From: Sphingobacteriales bacterium 44-61
Lineage (GTDB): Bacteria > Bacteroidota > Bacteroidia > Chitinophagales > Chitinophagaceae
Reading direction: 5' to 3'
NCBI GenBank assembly: GCA_001898405.1
Contig: MKTW01000019.1
Coordinates: 63,368 to 127,367, forward strand
Length of the DNA stretch: 64,000 nucleotides
The notes under the pieces are model-generated. The model did not search any database, was not told where the DNA came from, and worked only from the letters and a program-made list of their open reading frames with translations. The position numbers were made by a program, and so were the translations under genes. This document shows, one piece after another, positions 34,811 to 47,195 of the stretch; within the stretch, counting starts at the first letter, position 1, and the number at the start of each line of letters is the position of its first letter.

Positions 34811-37366
34811 TTAGAATTCGAATCGTACACGGCCCCTGATTCCCCATTCCGGCACATTCGGGTGCTCCAGGTAACTCAGTCTTTTCACCACGTCTAACCT
34901 TAATATTTTAAATATATTACCGATACCCACACTTGCTTCCATATATGGCTTGTTGTTGAGCGTAAAGGTAGTAGGATTACCCAGATCATCCGTAGGGAAA
35001 CGGAGTGTATTCGGATTGGACGCCGGATTGTTCTCATTCCTCATTCCTCCATACAGGAATTTGAAACTCGCCACTTCCCGCAGCTTCAGCTTTTTCAGCA
35101 ATGGGATCTTATTAAAGATAAGCCCATTTAAAAAATATTCCGTGTTCACAGACACATACCGGTCACTTACAAATTCCATGAAGTTCATCATATTGAATGA
35201 ATAGAACTGGTAAGAATAAGTCTGGTTGGCGCGGTGAATGCTCAACAGCGGATAAGGCACTTTTCCAAATGTCTGGCCGCCTTCCACAACGATATCCGCA
35301 AAACCAAACTGCGATAAATAAAAGCGTTTGAACGCACTCAATGTTACGTTCTGGTAATTGTATTCTCCACCCAAAAGGCCCTTGATCCCTGCAAGAAATC
35401 TTACCCGGAAAATGGGATATTTATTGAAAATGGGGATCCGGTAGTTTTTGCCCTGGTAGAACTGCTCATTGGGTGCCCAGCGGAGCTCGCCGGAAATCTC
35501 TGTTGTTGTAAGACTGGACAGTGTGTCAAAACCAATTCCGCTGCCGCTTGGTTTATCGTAAATGATATTACCTGCAGGCATTTGTTCCCAGCGTTTAAAC
35601 CCGAATGTGTAAGAAACGTTTTTACCAAACTCCCTTACATATTCCGCCTTGGCAATCCTGTTATAAAGCCATTTATTATTATCTCCCCGTTTGAAAGAGA
35701 GCAGGAAGTTATCTTCAGCCACAAACTGCAGTTCCTGGCCAGGGATCTTTGTATCATACTGATAACTCAGGCGCAGATAGTTCAGCGGATACGAGTAAAT
35801 GGATTTGTGATTGAATGAATAGGTGCCTGATAAATAATATTTCCATTTCTTATCCTTGAAACCATACGCCACATAATTCTCAAGGTAAATATTGGGACTC
35901 AACTTGGTGGTGGTACGTCCGCCGGCGCGTAAACGGAACCCTTCCACAGGGTTAAAGCTATAGAAGGCATTTACTGGCCCTACTTCAAATATGCCAAACG
36001 ACTTGTATCCTGCCAGCAGGAGAGTGGCCCAGTCCATCAGGCGCCGGTATGATTTCATTTTCACCAGGCTGTCCATGTTTGTGTACACGGAAGATTCTGT
36101 TTCAGTCAGGGGCCTGTGACGGTTGGTTACCCAAAAACTATCCTGTGCCTGTGCTGGATTTTCTACCTCCACCAGATCTTTTCCCTTGTACACACTATCC
36201 GGTGCAGGCTGATTGATCGTAAAGTTTTTAAACGATACGGTCCTTTCGCCCATGATACCGCCATCTGCTTTTTTTGTCAGGGCAAATTCAGACAGCATAT
36301 TACTCATGATCACATGATAGCGGCCATCTGTTCCTCTTTCAAATTCCTGGTTGATGCGCAGTTCCCTCGACCAGTTAAGGTTGGCATGCTTGCTCACAGC
36401 CATAGTTATTTTCTGCACGGCATAATTACCATCGAGCGTAACGAACAATGAACCGCGGAACAGCAGGTCATTCAGATTGCGGGGAGTAAAAGCAAGTTGT
36501 ATCAGTTTGATGCCATCCAGCTCAACCGTATCGCGGATATAGAAACGATAAAATGTAGGCGCTCCATCTGCGATGGGGCTGAGGAACTGGTTGCCGAGAA
36601 TGCCAATATTATTTTCATACACGTCAATATCGGCATACATGCTGTTCAGGTAACGGCTGATACCATCATTGTCGATAAACTCACCCAGGTTCACTTTTTT
36701 CTTTGCCAGCACATAAGTTTTTTCCTTGGAAGGATCTTTACGGAAATATTTATCCGACAATGTTTCTTCGAGATAGATCGGCAGCAATGCTTTTCCTTCT
36801 ATCTTGGAAGAATCGGAGTTTTCCAATAAGAAACGGAAATTCTTGAATAGCCTGTTCTTTAATAATTTTTCGGGTTTGTTGGTAAGGGAAAGCTCGATCT
36901 TTTCGTATTGCTGGTATTGTACGTAATCATAAGAGCTTACGCGGTTGTCACGCTTATGCTCCACCACTTTGCGGATCAGGTCAACTGCAGGGTTATTTTT
37001 ATTGCTGTATTTTCCGCGTTTGGTATTTCTTACGGTCACTTCGCTCAGGGCTTCGAGTTCCAGTTCGATATTCAATTCCTGTTCTGTACCAGTTTCAATT
37101 TTTCGTTCAACCGTTTTATAACCACCGTAGGAGAAAGTGATGACCGTCAATTTTGGATTGGTCGTTGAAAGGGAATAGCTTCCGTTCTCTCCGCTGATCA
37201 CGCCTTTGGCGCCTTTGAAATAGACGCTTACAAAGGGGAGGGGAGAGCCAGTGGAAGCATCACGAATCACACCCTTCACCACTGTAGTTTGCCCGTACAA
37301 TAGCGTAGTGGTAAGCACCAATAAAAAAAGTAACCACACCTCCTTAAAACTCTTCACGCGCTTCAT
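34811..37366 (-). CDS. Outer-membrane protein with carboxypeptidase-D-like domain (DUF5686)
   Basis: The 851-residue protein has a signal peptide (about 1-25, ending LLYGQ), a carboxypeptidase-D-like plug-type domain at about 28-108 ([24 protein letters not shown]), and a long beta-rich DUF5686 region ending in an outer-membrane strand (RGVRVRFEF, final Phe). Such proteins are common in Bacteroidota; none has a clear role. Its place inside the inositol-sphingolipid operon is unusual and suggests work on the outer membrane, where these lipids end up. Its start overlaps the GtrA gene by 23 bases. Confidence 0.88.
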   Translation of the reverse strand: MKRVKSFKEVWLLFLLVLTTTLLYGQTTVVKGVIRDASTGSPLPFVSVYFKGAKGVISGENGSYSLSTTNPKLTVITFSYGGYKTVERKIETGTEQELNIELELEALSEVTVRNTKRGKYSNKNNPAVDLIRKVVEHKRDNRVSSYDYVQYQQYEKIELSLTNKPEKLLKNRLFKNFRFLLENSDSSKIEGKALLPIYLEETLSDKYFRKDPSKEKTYVLAKKKVNLGEFIDNDGISRYLNSMYADIDVYENNIGILGNQFLSPIADGAPTFYRFYIRDTVELDGIKLIQLAFTPRNLNDLLFRGSLFVTLDGNYAVQKITMAVSKHANLNWSRELRINQEFERGTDGRYHVIMSNMLSEFALTKKADGGIMGERTVSFKNFTINQPAPDSVYKGKDLVEVENPAQAQDSFWVTNRHRPLTETESSVYTNMDSLVKMKSYRRLMDWATLLLAGYKSFGIFEVGPVNAFYSFNPVEGFRLRAGGRTTTKLSPNIYLENYVAYGFKDKKWKYYLSGTYSFNHKSIYSYPLNYLRLSYQYDTKIPGQELQFVAEDNFLLSFKRGDNNKWLYNRIAKAEYVREFGKNVSYTFGFKRWEQMPAGNIIYDKPSGSGIGFDTLSSLTTTEISGELRWAPNEQFYQGKNYRIPIFNKYPIFRVRFLAGIKGLLGGEYNYQNVTLSAFKRFYLSQFGFADIVVEGGQTFGKVPYPLLSIHRANQTYSYQFYSFNMMNFMEFVSDRYVSVNTEYFLNGLIFNKIPLLKKLKLREVASFKFLYGGMRNENNPASNPNTLRFPTDDLGNPTTFTLNNKPYMEASVGIGNIFKILRLDVVKRLSYLEHPNVPEWGIRGRVRFEF

Positions 37367-37751
37367 CTTGTCTTGTATTATTCAAAAAAACATATTTCCT
37401 CTGTAAAGTATAATTCCAACCAACAGCCACTAACAATGATGTGACCACTTTTGCCAATATATAATGAATACCTGCCTGTTTGGCCAACAGGTACATTCCT
37501 GTCGCATTCAATGCCAGATTTCCAATCCATACCCACAGGTATCTCAGCGCCTGTTTTCCTGCCGCCTGACCTCCTGCGCGGAATACCCAATGCCTTCCGA
37601 TCATAAAATTGATCACCCCGCCACAAACCGTGCCTGTTATGCCAGCCCATACAACATCTGCATGAAATAGCTGAACAAGTATGATAGTAATGAGATAATC
37701 ACACAGGGAAGCAATCAGGGAAGCTACATTAGCCTTTAGAAAAATAGTCAT
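37344..37751 (-). CDS. GtrA-family membrane protein
   Basis: The 135-residue protein has four membrane helices and the GtrA features ASLCDYLITIILV, FMIGRHWVF and the C-terminal NYTLQRKYVF. GtrA proteins help move lipid-linked sugars across the inner membrane. In the Bacteroides inositol-lipid cluster a protein of this type also lies next to the PgpA-like phosphatase as I recall, so a flipping role for an inositol lipid is a reasonable guess. It begins one base after the PgpA-like stop codon. Confidence 0.9.
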   Translation of the reverse strand: MTIFLKANVASLIASLCDYLITIILVQLFHADVVWAGITGTVCGGVINFMIGRHWVFRAGGQAAGKQALRYLWVWIGNLALNATGMYLLAKQAGIHYILAKVVTSLLVAVGWNYTLQRKYVFLNNTRQDEAREEF

Positions 37752-37752
37752 A

Positions 37753-38202
37753 TCAGACCCATTTTGTCTCTATCACCAACCGGAGAATGGCAAAAGAATA
37801 AATGCCTGCCAGCACATCATCAGCCATCACTCCCCATCCTCCGGGCAACCTTTCAGCGCTTTTAATACCTAATGGCTTAAGTATATCAAAAAAGCGGAAC
37901 AGGATCAACCCTACCAAAGCATATTTTATATCTACAGGTGCCCACAACAAAGTAATCATCATACCTGCCACTTCATCTATCACCACCTTACTGCTGTCGT
38001 GTCCCCATCCACTTTCCACTTTATAAGAACTCCATATACCTAGAAACAGTATGGCCAATGCCAGAACGATTGACCATACTGTTGATATATTTTCTGCAAC
38101 CAATAGCCATACCACGCAATACGCTGCGGCCGCCACGCTTCCGCCTCCTTTCCCCATATAACCGATGCCGCAGGTGGCTATGGCTTTTGCTGCTTTGATC
38201 AT
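37753..38202 (-). CDS. PgpA-family phosphatase; candidate phosphatidylinositol-phosphate phosphatase
   Basis: The 149-residue membrane protein has the PgpA signatures GIGYMGKGGGSVAAAAY (13-29), VIDEVAGMMITLL (about 75-87) and GVMADDVLAGIYS (about 123-135, with the Asp pair). PgpA removes the phosphate from phosphatidylglycerophosphate in most bacteria. In an operon with inositol-phosphate synthase and a CDP-alcohol transferase, the substrate is more likely phosphatidylinositol phosphate, as reported for the Bacteroides homologue. It overlaps the inositol synthase gene by 4 bases. A normal PgpA role cannot be ruled out from sequence alone. Confidence 0.88.
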   Translation of the reverse strand: MIKAAKAIATCGIGYMGKGGGSVAAAAYCVVWLLVAENISTVWSIVLALAILFLGIWSSYKVESGWGHDSSKVVIDEVAGMMITLLWAPVDIKYALVGLILFRFFDILKPLGIKSAERLPGGWGVMADDVLAGIYSFAILRLVIETKWV

Positions 38203-39524
38203 AATATGTCTACCAGCTCCTGGTAATAATCCAGTCCCAGGTGCGTGATCAGGTCTTCACCCATTAAGTGGCGAAGTGTATTCTGCAATTTGATCAGTTG
38301 TTTGAAAATATCATGTTCAGGCCTCAAACCTTCCGCTGTTTGCGGTGATTTCAGGTAGAATGATAACCATTCCTGGATGCCGGACATATCTGCACGTTTA
38401 GCCAGGTCGATGAACAGGGCAAGGTCCAGTACTACCGGCGCTGCAAGAATAGAATCACGGCAAAGGAAGTTTACCTTGATCTGCATCTGGTAGCCCATCC
38501 ATCCGAAGATGTCGATATTGTCCCAGCTTTCTTTATTATCTCCGTGTGGAGGATAATAGTTGATACGCACTTTGTGATAGATATCGCCATAGAGGTCCGG
38601 ATTGTCTTCAGGTTTGAAGATATCTTCCAGCACACCCAGTTTGGAAACTTCTTTTGTTTTGAAATTATCCGGATCATCCAGCACCAATCCATCGCGGTTG
38701 CCAAGGATATTGGTAGAGAACCAGCCAGACACACCCAGTGCTCTTGCAGACAGGCCGGGAGCAAGGATGGTTTTCATCAGTGTCTGCCCTGTTTTGAAGT
38801 CCTTACCGGCAATAGGTGTATTAGTTTGTTTTGACAACTCAACCAGTGCAGGAATATCCACTGTCAGGTTAGGAGCGCCATTTGCAAAGGGAACACCCAG
38901 TTTAACCGCAGCATAAGCATAGATCATGCTGGGAGAAATGTTCGGATCATTATCTTTTAAGCCCTGCTCAAAGCTTTCAATGGTTTGATGCACTTCAGAT
39001 GCCTCAAAGAATATTTCAGTTGAACCGCACCATACCAGCACCACGCGGTTGAGATCATTGGCATCTTTGAAATTCTCGATATCATCCATTACCTGTTTGG
39101 CCAGGTCCCACTTGGTAGCACCTGTTTTAACATAAGTGCCGTCCAGGTTCTTTACGAATTTCTTGTCGAATACCGCTTTCATCGGGCGGATCTTTTCCAG
39201 TTCTGGTTTGATCTGAAGCAACAGGTGGGGGTCCAGCACTTTTGCATGTGCAGCAGCTTCATACACGTTATCTTCATAAAGGTCCCAGCCACCAAACACA
39301 ATATCTTTCAGATTTGCAAGAGGCACGAAGTCTTTGATCAGAGGGTTACGGTTTTCAGTTCTTTTCCCAAGGCGGATATTGCCCATCTGGCTCACCGACC
39401 CGATCGGCTTCGATAATCCTTTATTGATGGCGATCACACCGGCCATTAATGTAGTGGCAACGGCGCCCATCCCGGGTGTCAATATGCCCAGTTTCCCTTC
39501 TGCTTTCCGTATTTGCTGACTCAT
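38199..39524 (-). CDS. Myo-inositol-1-phosphate synthase
   Basis: Start set at 39524 (MSQQIRKAEGKLGILTPGMG); 14 codons are open upstream but would run into the gap behind the epimerase gene. The 441-residue protein has an N-terminal NAD fold (GILTPGMGAVATTLMAG), VFGGWDLYEDN, and the catalytic region LVWCGSTEIF...NDPNISPSMIYAYAAVKLGVPFANG (in parts), with the GKDFKTGQTLMKT lysine loop typical of inositol-phosphate synthases. It makes inositol 1-phosphate from glucose 6-phosphate, the head-group supply of the pathway. Length fits the bacterial type. Confidence 0.95.
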   Translation of the reverse strand: MSQQIRKAEGKLGILTPGMGAVATTLMAGVIAINKGLSKPIGSVSQMGNIRLGKRTENRNPLIKDFVPLANLKDIVFGGWDLYEDNVYEAAAHAKVLDPHLLLQIKPELEKIRPMKAVFDKKFVKNLDGTYVKTGATKWDLAKQVMDDIENFKDANDLNRVVLVWCGSTEIFFEASEVHQTIESFEQGLKDNDPNISPSMIYAYAAVKLGVPFANGAPNLTVDIPALVELSKQTNTPIAGKDFKTGQTLMKTILAPGLSARALGVSGWFSTNILGNRDGLVLDDPDNFKTKEVSKLGVLEDIFKPEDNPDLYGDIYHKVRINYYPPHGDNKESWDNIDIFGWMGYQMQIKVNFLCRDSILAAPVVLDLALFIDLAKRADMSGIQEWLSFYLKSPQTAEGLRPEHDIFKQLIKLQNTLRHLMGEDLITHLGLDYYQELVDIL

Positions 39525-39556
39525 GTTGGTTGTTTTAAAACAGTATATAAAATGTG

Positions 39557-40542
39557 TTATATCCAATTATTGTGCTTATACCAGGCCAGGGTTTCCTGCA
39601 ACCCTTCATCCAGGTCATAAGCAGGCGTGAAACCCAATTCCCTCTTTGCCTTTTCAATGCTGCAATGCCAGTTCAATGCCGTAAGCTCATTTAGTTTTTC
39701 ACGGTTCAGCGCAGGCACTGCATTCATGAAGCGGTATGTTTTCTCCAGTATGAATGCCAATCCTTTTACTACTGAATAAGGCAAATGTATTTTGGTTGTT
39801 TTCTTATGCAGAAAAGCCTTTACAGAATTAGCCAACTGGTAACGGCTGTAAGACTTTCCATCCGATACATTGAATACATCCCGGGATGCGCTCTTATTAA
39901 ACAAGGCATTGATGGCGATCACTGCCAGGTCTTTTACATAAATAAAACTCAATTGTTGCTCCTTCTTCCCGATATAAGGTTCCCATCCGCGCTTGATGGT
40001 CCGGAACATGATAAAAATATCTTTCTCCCTCGGGCCATATACAGCTGTCGGCCTTAACACCACATATGGTACAGAAAGAGTGGCCAGTTGCTGTTCTGCC
40101 AGTAACTTGCTTTTGCCATAGGCAGTAACAGGGTGGGGGTGGGTCTGTTCAGTGATCGTTTCAGAGGCTTCACTCAAAGGCCCCAGTGCTGCCAGGCTGC
40201 TGATAAAGACCAGTTTCTTAAAAGAAGGTCCTAATGCTTCTGCAGCTTTTGCAATATTATAAGTATAGCCGGCATTGATGGCGTTGTAATCTTCCTGTGT
40301 ACCGGCTTTGGTAGTGCCTAATGCATGAATAATGTATTGGCATCCGGATTTCTCGAGTTCATTCTTCAGGCTTTCCACGTCATTGAAATCAGGATAGCAG
40401 TACTGGATATTATGTACCTGCAGGTGGCGAACATCGCTGTTTCGTCTCACTGCAGCGCACACGTCCAGTCCCATTTCCAGGGCAGCTTCTATCAGGTGGA
40501 ACCCGATGAAACCACTGGCGCCTGTTATCAATACTTTTTCTT

Positions 40543-40546
<4 letters not shown>
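39557..40546 (-). CDS. NAD-dependent epimerase-family reductase; candidate ceramide reductase (CerR-like)
   Basis: The 329-residue extended-SDR protein has the GASGFIG loop (9-15), the catalytic SSLAALG serine and Y143-x3-K147 in TAYGKSK. In Caulobacter an epimerase-type protein of this kind reduces the 3-keto group after acylation by a GNAT-like ceramide synthase. Here it lies just behind serine palmitoyltransferase and a GNAT-like gene, which is the same set, so a keto-reduction step in ceramide synthesis is likely. Its start overlaps the GNAT-like gene by 4 bases. A sugar-nucleotide role cannot be excluded from sequence alone. Confidence 0.85.
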
Positions 40547-42911
<2,365 letters not shown>

Positions 42912-42930
42912 CTATTCGCGTGAAATTACG

Positions 42931-42938
42931 CAAAATTG
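42931..42938 (-). promoter_or_regulatory. Candidate -7 box of the sphingolipid operon
   Basis: On the minus strand CAATTTTG matches TAnnTTTG except for the first base. It lies 22 bases from the repeat pair at 42961-42990, the same distance as in front of the SDR-like gene. It would give a leader of about 50 bases before serine palmitoyltransferase. Confidence 0.5.
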
Positions 42939-42960
42939 AACATAGTTCACGGGCCTGCCA

Positions 42961-42990
42961 ATGTCTAAAACGCTCTTTAATATGTCTAAA
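42961..42990 (-). promoter_or_regulatory. AraC-type operator candidate: ATGTCTAAA direct repeats, 21-bp spacing
   Basis: ATGTCTAAA occurs at 42961-42969 and 42982-42990, 21 bases apart, between the end of an AraC-type regulator gene and the serine palmitoyltransferase start. Over 36 bases 24 are the same as in the pair at 31699-31728. Both halves of this site have TA where both halves of the other have GG. Confidence 0.65.
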
Positions 42991-43033
42991 TCCCTCTTTC
43001 ATACGCACACAATCCTCCTGCTCGCGGCTCAGT

Positions 43034-43942
43034 TTAAAATGTTTTTCGGTAAGCACTGGGGGTTATTCCAGCATGATTTTTGAAGAATTTACTGAAAAAA
43101 AACTGATCACTGAAAAACAATTCTTCTGAGACCTGAGCGACAGACAAAGATAAATCGCTTAATAATACCTTAGCTTCCATCATCACCATTTCGTCGATGA
43201 ACTCACCTGCTGTTTTCCCCGATACTTCCTTTACTGTTTGTGACAAGTATTTAGGCGTTACAAAAAGATGATCTGCATAAAATTGAAGGCTTCTTTCCTT
43301 CCTGGTATGCTCAGGAAGCAATTTCAAAAACCTTTTTACGAGATCTTCTTTCCGCGTAAGCCTGATTTTTTCTTCCGCATGATACTTGCGGTGGAGCGAT
43401 GCCAGCTCAAACAGGAAGGCAATAAAATGATGCCTTACCACTTCGTCCTGGTATTCTCCGGCAGCACCGGCAGATTGATTCTTTTTGTGCAAAAGGGCGA
43501 TCAGTTCCATCAGTTCATCTGTTTCCGCCTGCTCCAGCCCCAGATGGGGACTGCCACTTGCAGCAAAAAAATCAAAAGCCCCGTAATACTTTTTGGGGAT
43601 GCTGGATTGCATCAGGAAATCGGGGGTGAACATTACACCTGTAAGTGAACAGCCGTCCTCGGCGCCGATAAACTGGCGGACCGTATTGGGGCCGATCACC
43701 AGCAGATCATTTTTCTGCAGGTGATAATCAAACAGGTTGAGTTTTATATGAAGGGAAGATTCAGTAACAATAAAAATAAAAAAAGCGTCTGCCCGGAAGG
43801 GGTACCGGATATGACCATCCTGCTTTTTCGCCGACTTTGAAAATACATGAAGACCGCTTTGCTGGGGACCTTCACCTGCTATTTTCAAAAGATCGCTGAG
43901 CGTAAGATGCTTTATAACATTATTTCTCACTACTTCAGGCAT
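43034..43942 (-). CDS. AraC-family transcriptional regulator
   Basis: The 302-residue protein has an N-terminal cupin-like sensor domain (about 30-165: FFIFIVTESSLHIKLNLFDY, KNDLLVIGPNTV) and a C-terminal double helix-turn-helix (about 205-300) with YADHLFVTPKYLSQTVKEVSG and VAQVSEELFFSDQFFFSKFFKNHAGITPSAYR (in parts). It lies 161 bases upstream of serine palmitoyltransferase on the same strand. A direct-repeat operator of AraC type lies in that gap, so it may govern the sphingolipid operon. The inducer is unknown. Confidence 0.92.
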   Translation of the reverse strand: MPEVVRNNVIKHLTLSDLLKIAGEGPQQSGLHVFSKSAKKQDGHIRYPFRADAFFIFIVTESSLHIKLNLFDYHLQKNDLLVIGPNTVRQFIGAEDGCSLTGVMFTPDFLMQSSIPKKYYGAFDFFAASGSPHLGLEQAETDELMELIALLHKKNQSAGAAGEYQDEVVRHHFIAFLFELASLHRKYHAEEKIRLTRKEDLVKRFLKLLPEHTRKERSLQFYADHLFVTPKYLSQTVKEVSGKTAGEFIDEMVMMEAKVLLSDLSLSVAQVSEELFFSDQFFFSKFFKNHAGITPSAYRKTF

Positions 43943-44470
43943 TGGATGGTGGTCGGTTTATAATTTTTTTTCAGAGTTAACTTCCTAATCCGGTACGGTC
44001 AGCGGCTTTGATCAACAATCTTATTCTTTGAAATGTTCATCCGCCAACGCTGCACTCCTGGTTCTCACGGCCGGTATTAAAGGTGTTTCCCTGGCAGCCC
44101 ATTTATGGTGCTTATTAGAGCAGCATCTAACTATCCCTAAAGGCATCATTGTCATACCCCCAGGATAATAAATTTCATACAAAGATAACAGGCTTTGCGA
44201 TATGGCTATCTAATCCAGGATGTAATCTACCCCTGAAAAACGGTATTTGGCCGGGTTTTATTGAAATTTGTCCTGTCAAAATGCCCGCAAAACCAGACAT
44301 ATACTGATTAAAATATATGCAAATATTTGATTGGAACCGCCGGTTTTTTTCTTTTCCCCAGTTGTTAATAACTCCAAATCCATAGTGCAAAAGCCTATTT
44401 GGTATATTTGCCCGATTGGGAATCCGGGAAAAACCGAGGTAACCTCCTGGATTAAAACCATATAGAACTG
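43943..44470. other. Intergenic region between AraC-type gene and parE (528 bases)
   Basis: A divergent promoter region. It holds a TATATTTG box at 44403-44410 before parE and AT-rich stretches near 44290-44350. No convincing RNA gene, protein gene or repeat was found. A 105-codon minus-strand open frame (44175-44492) runs into parE and shows no protein-like features. Confidence 0.6.
44403..44410 (+). promoter_or_regulatory. Candidate -7 box (TATATTTG) of the parE operon
   Basis: An exact match to the TAnnTTTG consensus, 60 bases before the parE ATG. No clear TTTG lies at the usual -33 distance, so the call is tentative. Confidence 0.4.
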
Positions 44471-46378
44471 ATGGCAAAAGAAAAAGAATCAAATCTCTTC
44501 GATTATACAGAAGACAGTATTAAAAGTCTTGACTGGAAAGAACATATCCGGCTCCGCCCGGGTATGTATATCGGTAAACTGGGCGATGGCTCTTCCCCCG
44601 ACGATGGTATCTATGTGCTGGTAAAAGAAGTGCTGGACAACTGTATCGATGAATACACCATGGGATATGGCAAAGCAGTCGAACTTACCATAGAAGGCAA
44701 ACAAGTGACGATCCGTGATTATGGCCGCGGCATCCCCCTGGGTAAAGTGGTTGATGTGGTAAGCAAGATCAATACCGGCGCCAAATATGACAGCAAAGCC
44801 TTCCAGAAATCAGTAGGTCTCAACGGCGTGGGTACCAAAGCCGTGAACGCCCTCAGCAATTATTTCAAGGTAACGGCCATCCGCGAAGGAAAAGAAAAGA
44901 CAGCCGAATTTGAAAGAGGCGTACTGGTAAAAGAGCACAAGGAAGCCAAAAGCGGCGAACAGAACGGTACACTTGTCACTTTTATCCCCGACGATACAGT
45001 TTTCCGCCAGTTTAAATTCCATTACGAATTCCTGGAAAACCAGATATGGAACTATTGCTTCCTGAATGCAGGGTTGAAGATCATCTTCAATGGCAAGACC
45101 TATGTCAGTAAGAACGGCTTGCTTGACCTGCTGCAGCGCAAAACAAATGAAGATGAGATCCGCTATCCCATCATCCATCTCAAGGGCGACGATATTGAAG
45201 TGGCCATTACGCACAACAATGATTATGGTGAAGACATTCACAGTTTTGTAAATGGTCAGCACACCACCCAGGGAGGTACTCACCAGCAGGCATTCCGCGA
45301 AGCATATGTAAAAACGATACGTGAGTTTTTCAAGAAGGATTATGATGCGTCTGATATCCGCACCGGCATTGTGGCGGCAGTAGCTGTAAGGGTAGTGGAA
45401 CCTGTATTCGAATCGCAGACCAAGACCAAGCTTGGCTCAGTGAACGTGGATGTGAACGGCCCCAGCATGAAACAGTTCGTGAATGATTTCCTGGCCAAAG
45501 AGCTGGACAATTTCCTTCATAAGAACAGCGCTATCGCCGATGGCCTTAAGAAAAGGATCGAGCAAAGCGAACGGGAGCGTAAAGAAATGGCCGGTATAAA
45601 AAAACTGGCCAATGAAAGAGCCAAGAAAGCCAACCTGCATAATAAAAAGCTGCGCGATTGCCGTGTTCACTTCAATGACGAACCGCCTTCCAGGGGTAAG
45701 GAAGAATATATTGCAAAGCAGCAGGAAACCACCATTTTTATCACCGAAGGTGATAGTGCCAGCGGTTCCATTACCAAATCGCGCAACGTGGATACACAAG
45801 CTGTATTCAGCTTGCGTGGTAAACCACTCAACAGCTTTGGATTGACCAAAAAAGTGGTATATGAAAATGAAGAGTTCAATCTATTGCAGCATGCATTGAA
45901 TATAGAAGAAGGCATGGAAGGATTACGGTTCAATAATATCGTGATCGCTACCGATGCCGATGTGGACGGTATGCATATCCGTTTGCTGCTGATGACCTTC
46001 TTTCTCCAGTTCTTCCCCGACCTGGTAAAACATGAAAAAGTGTATGTGCTGGAAACACCGCTGTTCCGCGTAAGAAATAAACAGGAAACTATTTATTGCT
46101 ATGATGAGGCAGAGAAACAAGCTGCTATCCGCAAACTGAGCGGCAAACCGGAGATCACCCGGTTCAAAGGATTGGGAGAGATAAGCCCGGATGAATTTGC
46201 ACGGTTTATCGGTGCTGATATGCGCAAACAATTGATGCGGCTGGAACAGGGAGATCATATTCAGCAATTGCTGGAGTATTACATGGGCAAGAACACCATG
46301 GACCGTCAGGAATTTATCATCAATAACCTGAAGGTTGAATTGGATAAAGTGGATGAAGAAGAAGTAGCGGAGAAATAA
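44471..46378 (+). CDS. parE: DNA topoisomerase IV subunit B
   Basis: The 635-residue protein has a GHKL ATPase domain (E53, N57 in [17 protein letters not shown]), a transducer domain with the SQTKTKLG loop (314-321), and a TOPRIM domain with E425 in [10 protein letters not shown] and D494-A-D496-V-D498. GyrB and ParE are hard to tell apart; the grouping with a parC-like gene 1.7 kb downstream, as seen for topoisomerase IV in Bacteroidota, supports ParE. With ParC it decatenates daughter chromosomes. Length is normal. Confidence 0.93.
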   Translation: MAKEKESNLFDYTEDSIKSLDWKEHIRLRPGMYIGKLGDGSSPDDGIYVLVKEVLDNCIDEYTMGYGKAVELTIEGKQVTIRDYGRGIPLGKVVDVVSKINTGAKYDSKAFQKSVGLNGVGTKAVNALSNYFKVTAIREGKEKTAEFERGVLVKEHKEAKSGEQNGTLVTFIPDDTVFRQFKFHYEFLENQIWNYCFLNAGLKIIFNGKTYVSKNGLLDLLQRKTNEDEIRYPIIHLKGDDIEVAITHNNDYGEDIHSFVNGQHTTQGGTHQQAFREAYVKTIREFFKKDYDASDIRTGIVAAVAVRVVEPVFESQTKTKLGSVNVDVNGPSMKQFVNDFLAKELDNFLHKNSAIADGLKKRIEQSERERKEMAGIKKLANERAKKANLHNKKLRDCRVHFNDEPPSRGKEEYIAKQQETTIFITEGDSASGSITKSRNVDTQAVFSLRGKPLNSFGLTKKVVYENEEFNLLQHALNIEEGMEGLRFNNIVIATDADVDGMHIRLLLMTFFLQFFPDLVKHEKVYVLETPLFRVRNKQETIYCYDEAEKQAAIRKLSGKPEITRFKGLGEISPDEFARFIGADMRKQLMRLEQGDHIQQLLEYYMGKNTMDRQEFIINNLKVELDKVDEEEVAEK

Positions 46379-46383
46379 CCATT

Positions 46384-46399
46384 AAAGGCTTAAGCCTTT
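46384..46399 (+). terminator. Weak palindrome after parE (possible attenuator)
   Basis: AAAGGCTTAAGCCTTT is a perfect 16-base palindrome, giving a 6-bp stem with a TTAA loop, followed by a loose T-rich run. It lies 5 bases after the parE stop codon. It may lower, not stop, transcription into the methyltransferase gene. Confidence 0.35.
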
Positions 46400-46423
46400 T
46401 AAACTCTTTTTAAACGAATCAGC

Positions 46424-47155
46424 TTGACAAAACTTGACCTGATAAGGAAATCGAAGGCGCTTTTCATGAGATGGAACCTGCATGGAATTGTCGGGCCTTT
46501 TACCGGCGCCATGCAGAATGGCGTGTATATGTCCAAACTCAGTAAATGGAGAAAGGACCATCCGGTAAACGGATATAACGACTGGTACCAGGGGAACTGG
46601 GATTACAACCGCCGTGTATTGCTTTACGAAGCTGTCAGCAAGCAGGAGCATTTACAGAACGCCGCTATTGATTATTTTGAATTTGGCGTTAGCGGAGGAT
46701 CTTCTTTCCGCTGGTGGGTAGCGCATAACCAGCAGGCCGATTCAAGATTTTATGGCTTTGACACATTTGAAGGATTGCCGGAAAACTTTGGCCCGTTTGG
46801 AAAAGGCGCTATGGCCGCTGCACTGGAATCGTTGAATATAACAGACTCCCGTGCCACTTTTTATAAGGGTCTTTTCCAGGACACACTGGTGCCTTTCCTG
46901 GAGCAGTATAAAAGCACGCGGCGCAAACTGATCCACCTGGATGCTGATCTGTTCAGCGCCACCATTTTCAGTTTGTCGCAATTATACCGCTTTCTGAATG
47001 ATGGCGATATTCTTTTGTTTGATGAGTTTGCCGTGCCGAAACATGAATTCATGGCTTTCCAGATATTCACAGAAAGTTTTTATGTGGATTATGAAGTGAT
47101 AGGCGCTGCGAATAATTATTTGTTCCTGGCAGTTAAAATAAAAAAGACGGCCTGA
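46424..47155 (+). CDS. TylF/MycF-type SAM-dependent methyltransferase
   Basis: The 243-residue protein has the SAM-binding motif DYFEFGVSGGSSFRWW, then GFDTFEGLPE, HLDADLFSAT and LLFDEFAVPKHE, the pattern of the TylF/macrocin O-methyltransferase family. The start is either a TTG at 46424 or the ATG at 46466; neither has a ribosome site. It lies between parE and parC in the same direction with small gaps, so it is probably co-transcribed. No link between methylation and topoisomerase IV is known to me; the substrate may be a cell-surface sugar. Confidence 0.85.
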   Translation: MTKLDLIRKSKALFMRWNLHGIVGPFTGAMQNGVYMSKLSKWRKDHPVNGYNDWYQGNWDYNRRVLLYEAVSKQEHLQNAAIDYFEFGVSGGSSFRWWVAHNQQADSRFYGFDTFEGLPENFGPFGKGAMAAALESLNITDSRATFYKGLFQDTLVPFLEQYKSTRRKLIHLDADLFSATIFSLSQLYRFLNDGDILLFDEFAVPKHEFMAFQIFTESFYVDYEVIGAANNYLFLAVKIKKTA

Positions 47156-47195
47156 CCATTTTCAAGAATTGTTTTACTAAACCTGATTTCCCGAT

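Noticed and set aside
44175-44492. 105-codon minus-strand open frame upstream of parE
   Set aside because: It overlaps the parE start, has no recognisable domain or signal peptide, and lies in AT-rich promoter DNA.
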